This document shows positions 8,784-17,740 of a stretch of DNA of 64,000 nt, in pieces (positions within the stretch are counted from its first letter, which is position 1; each line of letters begins with the position of its first letter). A model generated the notes under the pieces. The model had not been told where the DNA came from, did not search any database, and worked only from the letters and a program-made list of their open reading frames with translations. Origin of the DNA: Desulfofalx alkaliphila DSM 12257 (GTDB lineage Bacteria > Bacillota > Desulfotomaculia > Desulfotomaculales > Desulfohalotomaculaceae); the NCBI RefSeq assembly GCF_000711975.1, contig NZ_JONT01000009.1, positions 34,668 through 98,667 on the forward strand, in the 5' to 3' direction. A program made the translations under genes and the position numbers.

Positions 8784-10184
8784 TTATTTTCTTCTCAGGG
8801 AGTTAAATATTGTTTTAGCACTGGAAGTGGCTATGCTGATAAAACCTTTATGGGAGCTTAAAATATCCTCCAAGGCCCCTATAACCTTATCCAGTTGCTG
8901 ATATTCCACAATAAGCGGTGGTTCTAAGCGAATTACATTGGGGTTGTTTAGGGTGTAGGCGGTGATAATACCGTGCTTATTAAGCAACTGCCCGGCAACT
9001 AAACTGCCCATGTACTCTTCTGAAAGCTTGTTAACCACACCTAAAGTAGCCTTTGTTGCAAATCCCTTGGGTTGGGCGAACTCTATGCCAATCAATAAGC
9101 CGCGGCCCCGCACATCGGCTAAGAGCGGATATTTTTCCTTTAAAACATTTAATTTGCCAATAAAATATTCACCCTTTTCCTTGGCTTGATTAACCAGATC
9201 TTCCTTGTACAAGGTTTCAATGGTGGACAGGGCGGCGGCGCAAGCCATGGTATTGCCGCCAAAGGTAGAGGTGTGCAGGGTTGCCTTTTCAATACTGCCA
9301 TAGGCCCGTTGCCAAATTTCATCGGTGGTAACATATGCTCCGATGGGCATCATTCCTCCGCCTAAAGCTTTGGCCAGGCATAAAATATCGGGTACCACCT
9401 TTTCCTGCTCACAGGCAAACATAGTTCCCGTGCGTCCCATTCCTGTTTGCACCTCATCGGCAATAAACAGGGCGCCGTATTTATGGCAAAGTTCTTTGGC
9501 CTCAGCAAGGTAACCGGCAGGGGGTTCAATGATGCCGCCTTCACCTTGAATGGGTTCGGTGATAAATGCCGCAATGTCATTACTTTTAAGTAGGCCTCTT
9601 AGTGTATCCAAGTCGCCAAAGGGTACGGCGGTGCATCCTGTCAGCAGTGGTTGGAAGGTTTTTTGATACTTTTCTCTACCGGTGACAGATAATGCTCCCA
9701 AGGTTTTTCCGTGAAAGGCGCCGTGGCAGTACAGCACCTTATGTCTGCCCGTTGAAGCCCGGGCCAGCTTTAGGGCCCCTTCCACCGCCTCAGCGCCGCT
9801 GTTGCCAAAGAAGCAGCGCTGTAAATTACCGGGCGTGATGGCAGCCAGGTTAGCGGCCAGTGCCCCGGTTAGTGTATTTAAAGAGGCCTGTAAGATGTTG
9901 GGAATTCCCTTTACCCTTTCCAAGGCTTTAATAACGGCCGGATGGTTGTGTCCTAAATTCAGTGAACCGTAACCGCCTAAAAAGTCCAGATACTCTTTAC
10001 CGTCACTGTCCCAAACACTGACGCCCTGGGCCCTTACATATTGGGAGTCGAAATTTAATAAACCCATCAGTGAAGCCAGGCTGGCATTAACATATTTTTT
10101 GTGTAAATTGCGAACTTCCTCTCGGTTTAGTGCCAATGCCTCTTCAAAACTGAGAAGATTTTCGGGAATCTTGTTTGTAGTCAT
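8784..10184 (-). CDS. Class III PLP-dependent aminotransferase (putrescine/ornithine aminotransferase-like)
   Basis: 466 residues of the acetylornithine/putrescine aminotransferase family. Seen are LDFLGGYGSLNLGHNHP, the PLP-phosphate loop FGNSGAEAVEGALKLAR, GAFHGKT, ADEVQTGMGRTG with the PLP-ring Asp, LAKALGGGMMPIGAY with the Schiff-base Lys, and HTSTFGGN. It transfers an omega- or alpha-amino group to 2-oxoglutarate or pyruvate; length and N-terminus are closest to putrescine aminotransferase (PatA/YgjG). I use the ATG at 10184, because the longer reading from 10244 runs through its GGAGG site. It stands alone, divergent from ylxM, so context gives no substrate. Confidence 0.85.
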   Translation of the reverse strand: MTTNKIPENLLSFEEALALNREEVRNLHKKYVNASLASLMGLLNFDSQYVRAQGVSVWDSDGKEYLDFLGGYGSLNLGHNHPAVIKALERVKGIPNILQASLNTLTGALAANLAAITPGNLQRCFFGNSGAEAVEGALKLARASTGRHKVLYCHGAFHGKTLGALSVTGREKYQKTFQPLLTGCTAVPFGDLDTLRGLLKSNDIAAFITEPIQGEGGIIEPPAGYLAEAKELCHKYGALFIADEVQTGMGRTGTMFACEQEKVVPDILCLAKALGGGMMPIGAYVTTDEIWQRAYGSIEKATLHTSTFGGNTMACAAALSTIETLYKEDLVNQAKEKGEYFIGKLNVLKEKYPLLADVRGRGLLIGIEFAQPKGFATKATLGVVNKLSEEYMGSLVAGQLLNKHGIITAYTLNNPNVIRLEPPLIVEYQQLDKVIGALEDILSSHKGFISIATSSAKTIFNSLRRK

Positions 10185-10275
10185 AAATAAATTAACCTCC
10201 TGGGGAAAGTCTGACCCTTTTTTAATTCTGCCAAACATGGCCAATTTCCTTTAAATAAGTTTAAAGAAAGATTAC

Positions 10276-10304
10276 TTGACAGCAGCCTCTTATTTCAGTA
10301 AAAT
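10276..10304 (+). promoter_or_regulatory. Sigma-A promoter of the ylxM-ffh operon
   Basis: TTGACA at 10276-10281 and TAAAAT at 10299-10304 with exactly 17 bases between them, 43 bases before the ylxM start. A near-consensus vegetative promoter. Confidence 0.8.
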
Positions 10305-10346
10305 CTTTGTGTAAAGTGCATTACCTTTATAGGCACGGAGGCCGAA

Positions 10347-10697
10347 ATGGAAAAAGTCATTTGGATTACCCTACTGTTCGACTTTTACGGCCAACTGCTC
10401 ACCGAGCGCCAGCAGCGCTTTGTTGAACTATACTATGGCCAAGATTTTTCCTTGGGCGAAATAGCTGAAGAGTACGGCGTTACCCGGCAAGCGGTACATG
10501 ATACATTAAAAAGGGCTGAAAAAACACTTACCGGCTATGAGGAAAAATTGCAGTTGGTAAAAAAATTCATGGACGAGCGAAAAAAAATATCCGATGCACT
10601 GAAACTGCTCAGGGATTTCCGCCAGGACCAAAACCCCCATCATCTGGAAAAGATGGAAGATATATTAACCGAGATTAGTAGGCTGCACGAAGAGTAA
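10347..10697 (+). CDS. ylxM: YlxM-family DNA-binding protein linked to SRP
   Basis: A 116-residue protein with a sigma-70 region 4-like helix-turn-helix. The early part reads LLFDFYGQLLTERQQ and the HTH lies around SLGEIAEEYGVTRQAVHD, followed by a charged, coiled C-terminus. YlxM is found next to ffh in Firmicutes and, in streptococci, interacts with SRP components. It opens the operon, with GGAGG ahead of its ATG and ffh starting 26 bases after its stop. Confidence 0.92.
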   Translation: MEKVIWITLLFDFYGQLLTERQQRFVELYYGQDFSLGEIAEEYGVTRQAVHDTLKRAEKTLTGYEEKLQLVKKFMDERKKISDALKLLRDFRQDQNPHHLEKMEDILTEISRLHEE

Positions 10698-10723
10698 TGG
10701 GGTAAAGCAGGAGGTGCTGTTTG

Positions 10724-12061
10724 ATGTTTCAAAGTCTGTCTGAAAGACTGCAGGCAACCTTTAAAAAACTAAAGGGCAAAGGTAACCTGACAGAAACCGA
10801 TGTAAACGAGGCAATGCGTGAAGTGCGGGTGGCACTTTTAGAAGCGGACGTCAACTTTAAGGTTGTTAAAGAGTTTGTGGCGTCGGTAAAAGAAAAGGCC
10901 GTCGGCCAGGATGTGATGAGCAGTTTAACACCGGGACAGCAGGTAGTAAAAATAGTGCGGGATGAACTGGTAGAACTTTTAGGTGGCACCCAAAGCAAAA
11001 TTAATTTGGCACCTAAGCCACCCACCGTATTAATGCTGGTGGGCCTGCAGGGTTCCGGAAAAACCACCACCTGTGGCAAGTTGGCCAACAACTTAAGGAA
11101 AGCTGGGCGCCGTCCACTTTTAGTTGCTGCCGATGTCTACCGTCCTGCTGCCATCAAACAACTTGAGGTGCTGGGCAAACAATTGGATATACCGGTGTTT
11201 TCCATGGGGCAGCAAAACCCCGTGGATATAGCTAAGGCAGCAATAGAAAACGCCAACAGCACCGGTCGCGACCTGGTAATAATAGACACCGCCGGCCGTC
11301 TGCACATCAATGAGGAATTGATGGCTGAATTGGAAGGGATTAAGGCTGCTGTCAAACCCCACGAGATACTGCTGGTGGTGGATGCCATGACAGGTCAGGA
11401 TGCGGTTAATGTTGCAGAGTCATTTAACAATAAGTTGGGCCTTGACGGCATAGTAATGACCAAACTGGACGGGGATACCAGGGGCGGTGCGGCATTATCC
11501 GTTCGTAAGGTAACCGGAACACCTATAAAGTATGTGGGTGTAGGTGAAAAACTGGACGCCCTGGAGCCCTTCCATCCCGATCGTATGGCTGATCGTATAT
11601 TGGGCATGGGTGATGTGTTAACTCTTATTGAGAAGGCCCAGGCCACCATGGATGCCGAGCAGGCGGCACAACTTTCCCATAAACTGAAGACGGCAGAATT
11701 TTCTCTGGAAGACTTCTTAGTCCAAATGCAGCAAGTAAGGAACATGGGCCCCCTGGATCAAATTTTAGGTATGATTCCGGGAATGAATAAACTAAAGGGG
11801 TTAAAAGATCAAATAGACGAAAAGGAACTGGTCTATGTGGAGGCAATTATAAGATCCATGACCCCCTATGAACGCCGGCATCCTGAAAAGATTAACGGCA
11901 GCAGAAGGAGAAGGATTGCTGCCGGCAGCGGTACAAAGGTACAGGATGTTAACCGCCTGTTAAAACAGTTTGAACAAACCCGCAAAATGTTTAAGCAAAT
12001 AGGCAACATGGAAAAAAGTGTTAAGAAAGGGAAGAAAATTAGACTGCCCTTCCCTTTTTAA
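10724..12061 (+). CDS. ffh: Signal recognition particle protein Ffh
   Basis: 445 residues with the N, G and M domains of Ffh. The GTPase motifs are GLQGSGKTTTCGKLA (P loop), DVYRPAAIKQL, DTAGR, and TKLDGDTRGGA. The C-terminal M domain has methionine-rich helices and the 4.5S RNA-binding stretch with SRRRRIAAGSG. It binds signal peptides on translating ribosomes and docks with FtsY at the membrane. I use the ATG at 10724, 7 bases after AGGAGGTG; a TTG one codon upstream also exists. It is cotranscribed with ylxM and the ribosomal genes downstream. Confidence 0.97.
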   Translation: MFQSLSERLQATFKKLKGKGNLTETDVNEAMREVRVALLEADVNFKVVKEFVASVKEKAVGQDVMSSLTPGQQVVKIVRDELVELLGGTQSKINLAPKPPTVLMLVGLQGSGKTTTCGKLANNLRKAGRRPLLVAADVYRPAAIKQLEVLGKQLDIPVFSMGQQNPVDIAKAAIENANSTGRDLVIIDTAGRLHINEELMAELEGIKAAVKPHEILLVVDAMTGQDAVNVAESFNNKLGLDGIVMTKLDGDTRGGAALSVRKVTGTPIKYVGVGEKLDALEPFHPDRMADRILGMGDVLTLIEKAQATMDAEQAAQLSHKLKTAEFSLEDFLVQMQQVRNMGPLDQILGMIPGMNKLKGLKDQIDEKELVYVEAIIRSMTPYERRHPEKINGSRRRRIAAGSGTKVQDVNRLLKQFEQTRKMFKQIGNMEKSVKKGKKIRLPFPF

Positions 12062-12101
12062 AGGTTAGTTATTAGTACATTATTTAAAGGAGGTGACATC
12101 T

Positions 12102-12371
12102 TTGGCAACTAAAATTCGCTTAAAAAGAATGGGTGCAAAAAAAGCTCCATTTTACCGTATAGTGGTGGCAGATTCACGTTTCCCCCGCGATGGTCGTTTC
12201 ATTGAGGAAATTGGTTATTATGATCCTCTAAAAAAGCCCGTTGTTATCAAGGTTGATAAAGAAAAGGCACAGGACTGGCTTAAAAAGGGTGCCCAGCCCT
12301 CTGAAACAGTTAAATCTTTGTTTTATAAAGCCGGTGTGCTGGAGAAGGCTGCCGGTGAGGGTCAGCAATAG
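12102..12371 (+). CDS. rpsP: 30S ribosomal protein S16
   Basis: An 89-residue S16 with the conserved [22 protein letters not shown] region near the N-terminus and the [13 protein letters not shown] segment. It is a core protein of the small subunit body. I choose the TTG at 12102: AAGGAGG ends 8 bases before it, while the upstream GTG at 12093 overlaps that ribosome site. Confidence 0.95.
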   Translation: MATKIRLKRMGAKKAPFYRIVVADSRFPRDGRFIEEIGYYDPLKKPVVIKVDKEKAQDWLKKGAQPSETVKSLFYKAGVLEKAAGEGQQ

Positions 12372-12388
12372 GGAGGGTGCTTAATAGT

Positions 12389-12616
12389 ATGAAAGAATTA
12401 GTTGAAATTTTAGCCAAAGCCCTCGTTGACCAACCGGACAAGGTTGATGTCAAGGTGATTGAAAAAGAAAAAATAGTACAAATTGAGCTGAGAGTAGCCC
12501 CTGAAGATATGGGCAAGGTGATTGGTAAGCAAGGCAGAATAGCCCGGGCTATTCGTGCGGTGGTTAAAGCCGCTGCCACCAAGCAACGCAAGAAAGTATC
12601 AGTGGAAATAGTATAA
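12389..12616 (+). CDS. khpA: KH-domain RNA-binding protein KhpA (YlqC)
   Basis: 75 residues, a single type II KH domain with the [15 protein letters not shown]xxG-type loop near residue 45. KhpA and its partner KhpB bind RNAs that affect cell elongation and division in Gram-positive bacteria. The ATG at 12389 is chosen because GGGAGGG ends 11 bases upstream; the GTG at 12377 lies at the edge of that site. It sits between rpsP and ylqD in the usual Firmicute order and is followed by a hairpin. Confidence 0.92.
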   Translation: MKELVEILAKALVDQPDKVDVKVIEKEKIVQIELRVAPEDMGKVIGKQGRIARAIRAVVKAAATKQRKKVSVEIV

Positions 12617-12643
12617 AAAGGGGGGCGAATGCCCCCTTTTCTT
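12615..12643 (+). terminator. Hairpin between khpA and ylqD
   Basis: AAAAGGGGGGC and GCCCCCTTTT with a GAAT loop, then CTTCT. It probably reduces transcription into the rest of the operon, separating rpsP-khpA from ylqD-rimM-trmD. Confidence 0.7.
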
Positions 12644-12691
12644 CTATTGTCAGTGTCTACTTAAAGGTTTTGGCTAAGGAAGGCGAAAAAA

Positions 12692-13114
12692 GTGCAGAGC
12701 ATTACAATTACCAGACCGGTGGTCATCAAGGTGCGGGTAACAGAAGAATATAAACAGCTTGTGGCCGCTGAACTGCAAAGGGCAGTGCAGCGCCTTGATT
12801 TAGAGCTGCAGCAATTGGATTTTTACAAAAAAAAGTTGACAAGGGATGCAGCAAGACAGCATCTGGAGCAAATTGACAGCCAAATCAAGGAACGGCTACA
12901 AAAGAAACAAAGATTGCTGGACAGAATTAAAGAGATTGGAGGTCTGGTACCGGGCACCGAGGTGATACACGGCAGGGTAGAGAGTATGGTGGAAATCAAA
13001 GTGGGCGATGACTGGAACCAGGTAATGAATGTGGAAATACTGGTAGAAAACGGTAAGGTTTTAGAAATTAGACAAGGAGTTCACAACCCGAAGAAGGTTG
13101 AGGGTGATGATTAA
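12692..13114 (+). CDS. ylqD: YlqD-family protein
   Basis: A 140-residue protein matching the YlqD family that lies between khpA and rimM in many Firmicutes. It starts with a basic beta-like segment (SITITRPVVIKVRVTEEYK). The middle, about residues 25-90, is a long charged coiled coil rich in Gln, Lys and Glu, and the end is a beta-rich tail (PGTEVIHGRVES and EILVENGKVLEIRQG). The function is unknown. A GTG start at 12692 follows AAGGAAGG. The stop is directly followed by the rimM ATG. Confidence 0.82.
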   Translation: MQSITITRPVVIKVRVTEEYKQLVAAELQRAVQRLDLELQQLDFYKKKLTRDAARQHLEQIDSQIKERLQKKQRLLDRIKEIGGLVPGTEVIHGRVESMVEIKVGDDWNQVMNVEILVENGKVLEIRQGVHNPKKVEGDD

Positions 13115-13630
13115 ATGGAGCAGCAGTACATTACCATTGGTGAGATAGTGAATACCCAGGGGCGTAAGGGTGAGGTTCGCCTGATACCACTAACCGACTT
13201 TTTAGATCGCTTTAATGACCTTGATGAATTACAAGTGTATTTAAAGGATAAGCGTTTTACTGTGCACCTTGAGGCTGTACGCAGGCATAAGAATTTTATT
13301 ATTTTAAAGTTTAAAGGCATTGACGACATAAATGAGGCAGAAAAACTTAAAGGTGGATTGGCACAGATCACCAAAGACAAATTAGTACCACTGCCTGAAG
13401 GTAGTTATTATATATTTCAAATTGTCGGCTTAGATGTTTTCACCGAAAGCGGTGAAAAATTAGGTACAGTTACAGAGGTATTAAGGACCGGAGCCAACGA
13501 CGTGTATGTAACAAAGCCACCGGTGGGCAAAGATATACTTATACCGGCTTTAAAGTCCGTGGTTAAAGAAATTAATATTGAAGCTAACCGTATGGTGGTG
13601 GAGCTTCCTGAAGGGTTGCTGGACACCTAA
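13115..13630 (+). CDS. rimM: 16S rRNA processing protein RimM
   Basis: 171 residues with the N-terminal RimM barrel ([22 protein letters not shown]) and a C-terminal PRC-barrel ([18 protein letters not shown], then [14 protein letters not shown]). It helps mature the 30S head domain, together with S19. It follows ylqD without a gap and its stop overlaps the start of trmD by one base (TAATG), implying translational coupling. Confidence 0.95.
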   Translation: MEQQYITIGEIVNTQGRKGEVRLIPLTDFLDRFNDLDELQVYLKDKRFTVHLEAVRRHKNFIILKFKGIDDINEAEKLKGGLAQITKDKLVPLPEGSYYIFQIVGLDVFTESGEKLGTVTEVLRTGANDVYVTKPPVGKDILIPALKSVVKEINIEANRMVVELPEGLLDT

Positions 13631-14379
13631 TGCGTATAGATATATTAACACTATTTCCCGAGATGTTTGACGGCCCCATTAATACCAGCATACTAAAGCG
13701 GGCTAGGGATAACAAAATTATAAGTATTAATTTACACAACATTAGGGACTACTCCCAAAACAAGCACCGTACAGTGGATGACACTCCCTATGGCGGTGGC
13801 GCCGGTATGGTGATGCAGGCAGAGCCCATATTTAAAGCAATGGAAAAGCTAAACCAAGAGGGCAAGGCTGAGCGGGTAATCATGATGTGCCCCCAGGGCC
13901 GTACCTTTACTCAGCAGATGGCCAAAGAACTGGCCCAAGAAAAACATCTGGTGCTGCTGTGTGGTCATTATGAGGGTATAGACGAGCGAGTGAAGGAAAA
14001 ACTGGTTACAGATGAAATATCCATTGGCGATTATGTACTTACCGGCGGGGAGCTGCCGGCCATGGTGGTGGTGGATGCAGTGGCCAGGATGATACCCGGG
14101 GTACTGGGTGAAATGGCCTCTGCCCAACAGGACTCCTTCTATCACGGTTTGTTGGATCATCCCCACTATACCAAACCCCGTGAATACCAAGGCCTTTCTG
14201 TTCCGGAAGTGCTCTTGTCCGGTCACCACAAAAATATTGACCGCTGGCGGCGTCGCCAGTCCCTGCTGCGCACCTTAGAAAGAAGACCGGATTTGCTGGA
14301 AAAAGCGGAATTAACGGCAGAAGACAGACAAGAATTGCAGCAGGTGATGGACACCCTGGGTAAAATATTAAATACCTGA
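13630..14379 (+). CDS. trmD: tRNA (guanine-N1-)-methyltransferase TrmD
   Basis: A 249-residue SPOUT methyltransferase making m1G37 in tRNAs. It shows [38 protein letters not shown], the knot region [18 protein letters not shown], and a C-terminal [21 protein letters not shown] segment. Length is normal. The start codon shares a base with the rimM stop. The rplS gene follows after a 143-base region with its own promoter and leader. Confidence 0.96.
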   Translation: MRIDILTLFPEMFDGPINTSILKRARDNKIISINLHNIRDYSQNKHRTVDDTPYGGGAGMVMQAEPIFKAMEKLNQEGKAERVIMMCPQGRTFTQQMAKELAQEKHLVLLCGHYEGIDERVKEKLVTDEISIGDYVLTGGELPAMVVVDAVARMIPGVLGEMASAQQDSFYHGLLDHPHYTKPREYQGLSVPEVLLSGHHKNIDRWRRRQSLLRTLERRPDLLEKAELTAEDRQELQQVMDTLGKILNT

Positions 14380-14406
14380 TTATGAATTATCGATTACTAC
14401 AATTTG

Positions 14407-14435
14407 TTGCTCTTTAGGAATAATTATGTTATAAT
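14407..14435 (+). promoter_or_regulatory. Promoter for rplS
   Basis: TTGCTC at 14407-14412 and a perfect TATAAT at 14430-14435 with a 17-base spacer, just after trmD. It would allow L19 to be made independently of the upstream operon and starts the leader RNA described next. Confidence 0.65.
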
Positions 14436-14455
14436 TACGCTTGTTGAATTACGGG

Positions 14456-14519
14456 TGGTCCGCTATCTTGATCACTAATTACCGATAAGATATGAACGCC
14501 TATGGGGAAGGGGGGACCA
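14456..14519 (+). ncRNA. Probable L19 leader RNA structure upstream of rplS
   Basis: A nested hairpin in the rplS 5' leader. An outer helix TGGTCC (14456-14461) pairs with GGACCA (14514-14519), which immediately follows the G-rich ribosome site of rplS. An inner stem TATCTT (14464-14469) pairs with AAGATA (14487-14492), extended by ATC/GAT beyond a bulged G. Folding would partly bury the ribosome site, as expected of an autoregulatory ribosomal protein leader; L19 leaders of this kind are known in Firmicutes. Assignment to that class is by position and shape, not by a covariance search. Confidence 0.55.
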
Positions 14520-14522
14520 GCA

Positions 14523-14864
14523 ATGAACCTCATTGATGCATTGGAAAAAGAGTATATCAAAACTGATATTCCTCAGTTTAAAGCCGGTGACACCGTAAGG
14601 GTACACGTAAAGGTTGTTGAGGGCAACCGGGAACGTATTCAGGTGTTTGAAGGTGTTGTTATCAGGCGCCGTGGCGGTGGACTTGGTGAAACTTTTACAG
14701 TACGTAGACTTTCTTACGGTGTTGGCGTAGAAAGAACTTTTCCCGTTCACAGCCAAAAGATTGATAAAATTGAAGTGGTGCGCCGTGGACGTGTAAGAAG
14801 GGCTAAACTGTACTACCTGCGTAAACTGCGCGGTAAAGCTGCCCGCATTAAAGAACTCAGATAG
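14523..14864 (+). CDS. rplS: 50S ribosomal protein L19
   Basis: 113 residues with the L19 SH3-like barrel: [36 protein letters not shown], and the C-terminal [19 protein letters not shown]. It sits at the 30S-50S interface. I take the ATG at 14523, 7 bases after GGGGGG; the ATG at 14502 would add seven odd residues that are encoded by the leader helix. Confidence 0.95.
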   Translation: MNLIDALEKEYIKTDIPQFKAGDTVRVHVKVVEGNRERIQVFEGVVIRRRGGGLGETFTVRRLSYGVGVERTFPVHSQKIDKIEVVRRGRVRRAKLYYLRKLRGKAARIKELR

Positions 14865-14872
14865 CAATGGGG

Positions 14873-14905
14873 AGGGACTGGCTCTTGTGGGCACAGTCCC
14901 TTTTT
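14873..14905 (+). terminator. Terminator after rplS
   Basis: AGGGACTG and CAGTCCC form a stem around a 13-base loop and are followed by TTTTTGAG. Confidence 0.75.
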
Positions 14906-14926
14906 GAGTTTTGGGGGGGTTAAAAA

Positions 14927-15493
14927 TTGAAAAACTATCACCGGGGGACCGGGGAGTCAGAATCTAATAAAGAACAAAAGAACAAGTTTTCTATACTAAG
15001 GGAAACAATAGAATCAATAGCCATTGCCGTGGTGCTGGCGATAATTATTCGCATGTTTATATTTGAACCCTTTTATATTCCCTCGGGATCAATGGAACCG
15101 ACCCTGATGGTTAATGACCGTATTATAGTCAGTAAAGTTTCTTATTATTTTAGTGAACCCCAACGGGGTGACGTAATTGTGTTTAAATATCCAAAGGACA
15201 CCAGTAGGAATTTTGTAAAGCGTGTGATAGGTATGCCCGGTGAAGTTATAGAAATGAGAGACAATGTCTTGTATGTGGATGGACAAGGTATGCCGGAAGA
15301 GTATTTGCCGGCGGGGGTGAGCTACCCGGACTACGGGCCTGTGGATGTACCCGAAGGATATTACTTCATGTTGGGCGATAACAGGAACAATAGTGAGGAC
15401 AGCCGATACTGGGGGCTCTTGCCCGAAGAATTGATTACCGGCAAATCAGTTGCAATATATTGGCCGCTGGATAGGCTTGGTCTGATAAAATAA
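14927..15493 (+). CDS. lepB: Type I signal peptidase
   Basis: A 188-residue membrane-anchored signal peptidase. One transmembrane segment at about residues 25-45 follows a basic, hydrophilic N-terminus. Box B PSGSMEPTL holds the catalytic Ser, box D KRVIGMPGE holds the catalytic Lys, and box E GDNRNNSEDSRYWG is present. It removes signal peptides from exported preproteins. TTG start with a G-rich ribosome site (GGGGGGG) 6 bases before it. Placement next to rplS and rbgA is usual in Firmicutes and links it with the SRP genes upstream. Confidence 0.95.
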   Translation: MKNYHRGTGESESNKEQKNKFSILRETIESIAIAVVLAIIIRMFIFEPFYIPSGSMEPTLMVNDRIIVSKVSYYFSEPQRGDVIVFKYPKDTSRNFVKRVIGMPGEVIEMRDNVLYVDGQGMPEEYLPAGVSYPDYGPVDVPEGYYFMLGDNRNNSEDSRYWGLLPEELITGKSVAIYWPLDRLGLIK

Positions 15494-15523
15494 CACACCT
15501 TGGTGGCGGAGGTGCAATTAATT

Positions 15524-16384
15524 ATGGAGCAGCAAAACCCCATTCAATGGTTCCCCGGACACATGGCCAAGGCCAAGCGTTTGGTGCAGGAAAATTTAAA
15601 ACTGGTTGATGTGGTAATAGAACTGGTGGATGCAAGAATCCCCGCCAGCAGTCGCAATCCAATGATAGATGATATATTAGGAAATAAACCCAGATTAGTG
15701 ATACTTAATAAGGCTGATTTGGCCGACGAAGAAGTAACAGGGCAATGGCAGCGCACCATGAAGGGTGCTAACAGCCTTGCCCTGGCCCTAGATTCTGTTA
15801 GGGGAAAGGGAATCAACCAAGTGACCCCCATGGCCAGGGCCTTGGTTGCAGAAAAGATGAAGCAAATAAAAGCTGCCGGCAGGAGAGCGCGGGCGGTGCG
15901 CTGCATGGTGGTGGGTATACCCAATGTTGGTAAATCTTCATTTATTAACAGGCTTTCGGGACGTAAGTCCACCAAAACCGGAGATATGCCCGGGGTTACA
16001 AAGGGCAAGCAGATGATTAAAATCAATAATGATTTAGAACTGTTGGATACACCGGGAATTTTATGGCCTAAATTTGAAGATGTAGAAGTGGCTTATAAAT
16101 TAGCTGCCACCGGAGCCATCAAAGAACAGGTGGTCAATGTGGAAGAGGTGGCCTTGTATTTATTAAAAATAATAGTTCAAACAAAGCCTGACAAGGTGTT
16201 AACAAGATATAAATTAAAGGAGATACCCGAGGAAATGTTAACCCTCTTGGAGGAAATCGGAGCTAAGCGGGGATTGTTACTGCGCGGTGGTGTAACAGAC
16301 ACTTATAAGGCTGCGGTGCTGGTGCTTAAGGAGTTTAGGGAGGGTAAATTGGGCCGCATCTCCTTGGAATATCCAAACCAATAA
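15524..16384 (+). CDS. rbgA: Ribosome biogenesis GTPase RbgA (YlqF)
   Basis: A 286-residue circularly permuted GTPase. The motif order is NKAD (G4) first, then GIPNVGKSSFINRL (G1), PGVTKGKQ (G2) and DTPGI (G3). The N-terminus has WFPGHMAKAKR and the C-terminus is the RNA-binding domain. RbgA promotes a late step of 50S assembly. The ATG at 15524 has GGAGG 11 bases upstream; the in-frame GTG at 15500 has no ribosome site. Confidence 0.94.
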   Translation: MEQQNPIQWFPGHMAKAKRLVQENLKLVDVVIELVDARIPASSRNPMIDDILGNKPRLVILNKADLADEEVTGQWQRTMKGANSLALALDSVRGKGINQVTPMARALVAEKMKQIKAAGRRARAVRCMVVGIPNVGKSSFINRLSGRKSTKTGDMPGVTKGKQMIKINNDLELLDTPGILWPKFEDVEVAYKLAATGAIKEQVVNVEEVALYLLKIIVQTKPDKVLTRYKLKEIPEEMLTLLEEIGAKRGLLLRGGVTDTYKAAVLVLKEFREGKLGRISLEYPNQ

Positions 16385-16399
16385 AGGCTGGTAAATATT

Positions 16400-17191
16400 A
16401 TGATAGATTTAACAAGGCTGACGGTATCTGAAATAAAGAAATATGTTAATGATTATCCGCCGGACGAGCAAGTATTAGAACAGCTGGCCGCCGACGGCAG
16501 GGCCGGAGTGCGCCGGATTTATCATTTAATACAAAACAAACGAGAGAAATTACTCCGGGAATATCAGCGATTGGAAAAATTATTTACATATGAACAACAA
16601 TTGTTTAGCCAGGGGAAAAAATATATTGTGGGCATTGACGAGGTGGGCCGCGGCCCCCTGGCCGGCCCGGTGGTGGCCGGTGCAGTGATCTTTCCCAAAG
16701 ATGTAGTAATACATGGGCTCAATGAATCAAAAAAAGTATCGGCGGCTAAAAGAAGAAAACTGGCTAAAGAAATAAAGGAAAAGGCAGTGGCTTGGTCCTT
16801 GGGTTTGGCCACCGTGCAGGAGATAAACAGATTTAATATTTATCAAGCAACCTTGCTGGCTATGAGACGGGCGGTGGGCAAGTTGTCAACCAGGCCGGAG
16901 CACCTGCTTGTTGATGCAGTAAATATTCCCGGCATTAACATCCCACAGTTTGCCATTAAAGGGGGAGATCGGTTAAGCGGCTCCATAGCAGCCGCTTCAA
17001 TTATTGCTAAAACATACCGGGATGAAATGATGCAGAATTATCATAAAAAATATCCCCGGTATCAATTTGATAGGCATAAGGGATACCCAACCAAAGAACA
17101 TCTGGAAGCATTAAAGAAGTATGGGCCCAGTCCCATTCACCGGAGCGGTTATGCACCGGTGGCTGAATTAATAAAGGATAAATTGTTTTAA
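16400..17191 (+). CDS. rnhB: Ribonuclease HII
   Basis: 263 residues. The RNase HII core begins around residue 73 with YIVGIDEVGRGPLAGPVVAGAV (first catalytic Asp-Glu). Later come LNESKKVSAAKR, LLVDAVNI with a catalytic Asp, and SIAAASIIAKTYRD. A 70-residue N-terminal extension (LTVSEIKKYV and a helical segment) is usual in Firmicute RnhB. It cleaves RNA in RNA-DNA hybrids, including single ribonucleotides. It is the last gene of the operon and is followed by a strong terminator. Confidence 0.94.
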   Translation: MIDLTRLTVSEIKKYVNDYPPDEQVLEQLAADGRAGVRRIYHLIQNKREKLLREYQRLEKLFTYEQQLFSQGKKYIVGIDEVGRGPLAGPVVAGAVIFPKDVVIHGLNESKKVSAAKRRKLAKEIKEKAVAWSLGLATVQEINRFNIYQATLLAMRRAVGKLSTRPEHLLVDAVNIPGINIPQFAIKGGDRLSGSIAAASIIAKTYRDEMMQNYHKKYPRYQFDRHKGYPTKEHLEALKKYGPSPIHRSGYAPVAELIKDKLF

Positions 17192-17216
17192 AAGTAAACT
17201 CAATTGCCCGCCTAAG

Positions 17217-17247
17217 AAGACTGTCGGAAATAGCGACGGTCTTTTTT
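17217..17247 (+). terminator. Terminator after rnhB
   Basis: AAGACTGTCG and CGACGGTCTT with a short GAAATAG loop, then a run of T residues ending in TTTTTTATG. Confidence 0.85.
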
Positions 17248-17740
17248 ATGCTTTCAGAGGGTGTAAGATTAAAATATTTTTTATTCATTTGTTACCATTT
17301 TAACGTGTTAAAATCTGTTCGCAGGTTGAACACCATAGGCAATAAATGTAATCATTGTATCAAAATAGGGCGAATATACCGTATGTATCTATTGATATTA
17401 CCTATGGCATAGATATTGCTTATAATATAAAGTGGTTATTATATTCAAAATGATTATTGAAATATTTAATTGATGAGGGGGTTGCTTGTGAACGTTATAA
17501 CTTGCCTAAAAAGTTATAATATTCTAAAATCACAATTATATCTTAAAACGGATTAAGATGTAATTTTAACCTGGTTAAATGTAACAGTAAAAAGCAAAAA
17601 AAATCTATGTTATAATTTTAAACATCTTATAAGTATTATTATTGAGTATCTAACAAACTTTAACAGCATATTTATAATTATATTCCATTTAGCCATTAGC
17701 ATCATACCACATGTAATTATGAAAGGGGGGAGAGCTTGTT
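17248..17740. promoter_or_regulatory. Long AT-rich region upstream of the nuo operon
   Basis: About 490 bases without an obvious large gene. TATAAT occurs at 17421-17426 (with TTACCT 17 bases upstream) and at 17611-17616. The octamer-like GTTATAA recurs at about 17494, 17513 and 17609. A 22-codon open frame with a good ribosome site lies at 17488-17556. The length and repeats suggest a regulated leader for nuo, but I cannot name the regulator. Confidence 0.4.
17488..17556 (+). CDS. Possible 22-residue leader peptide upstream of nuoA
   Basis: A GTG start follows GAGGGGG by 7 bases and opens a frame of 22 codons (MNVITCLKSYNILKSQLYLKTD) ending in TAA. The ribosome site is the best in this region. 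Nothing else supports it; it could be an upstream peptide of the nuo leader or chance. Confidence 0.25.
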   Translation: MNVITCLKSYNILKSQLYLKTD

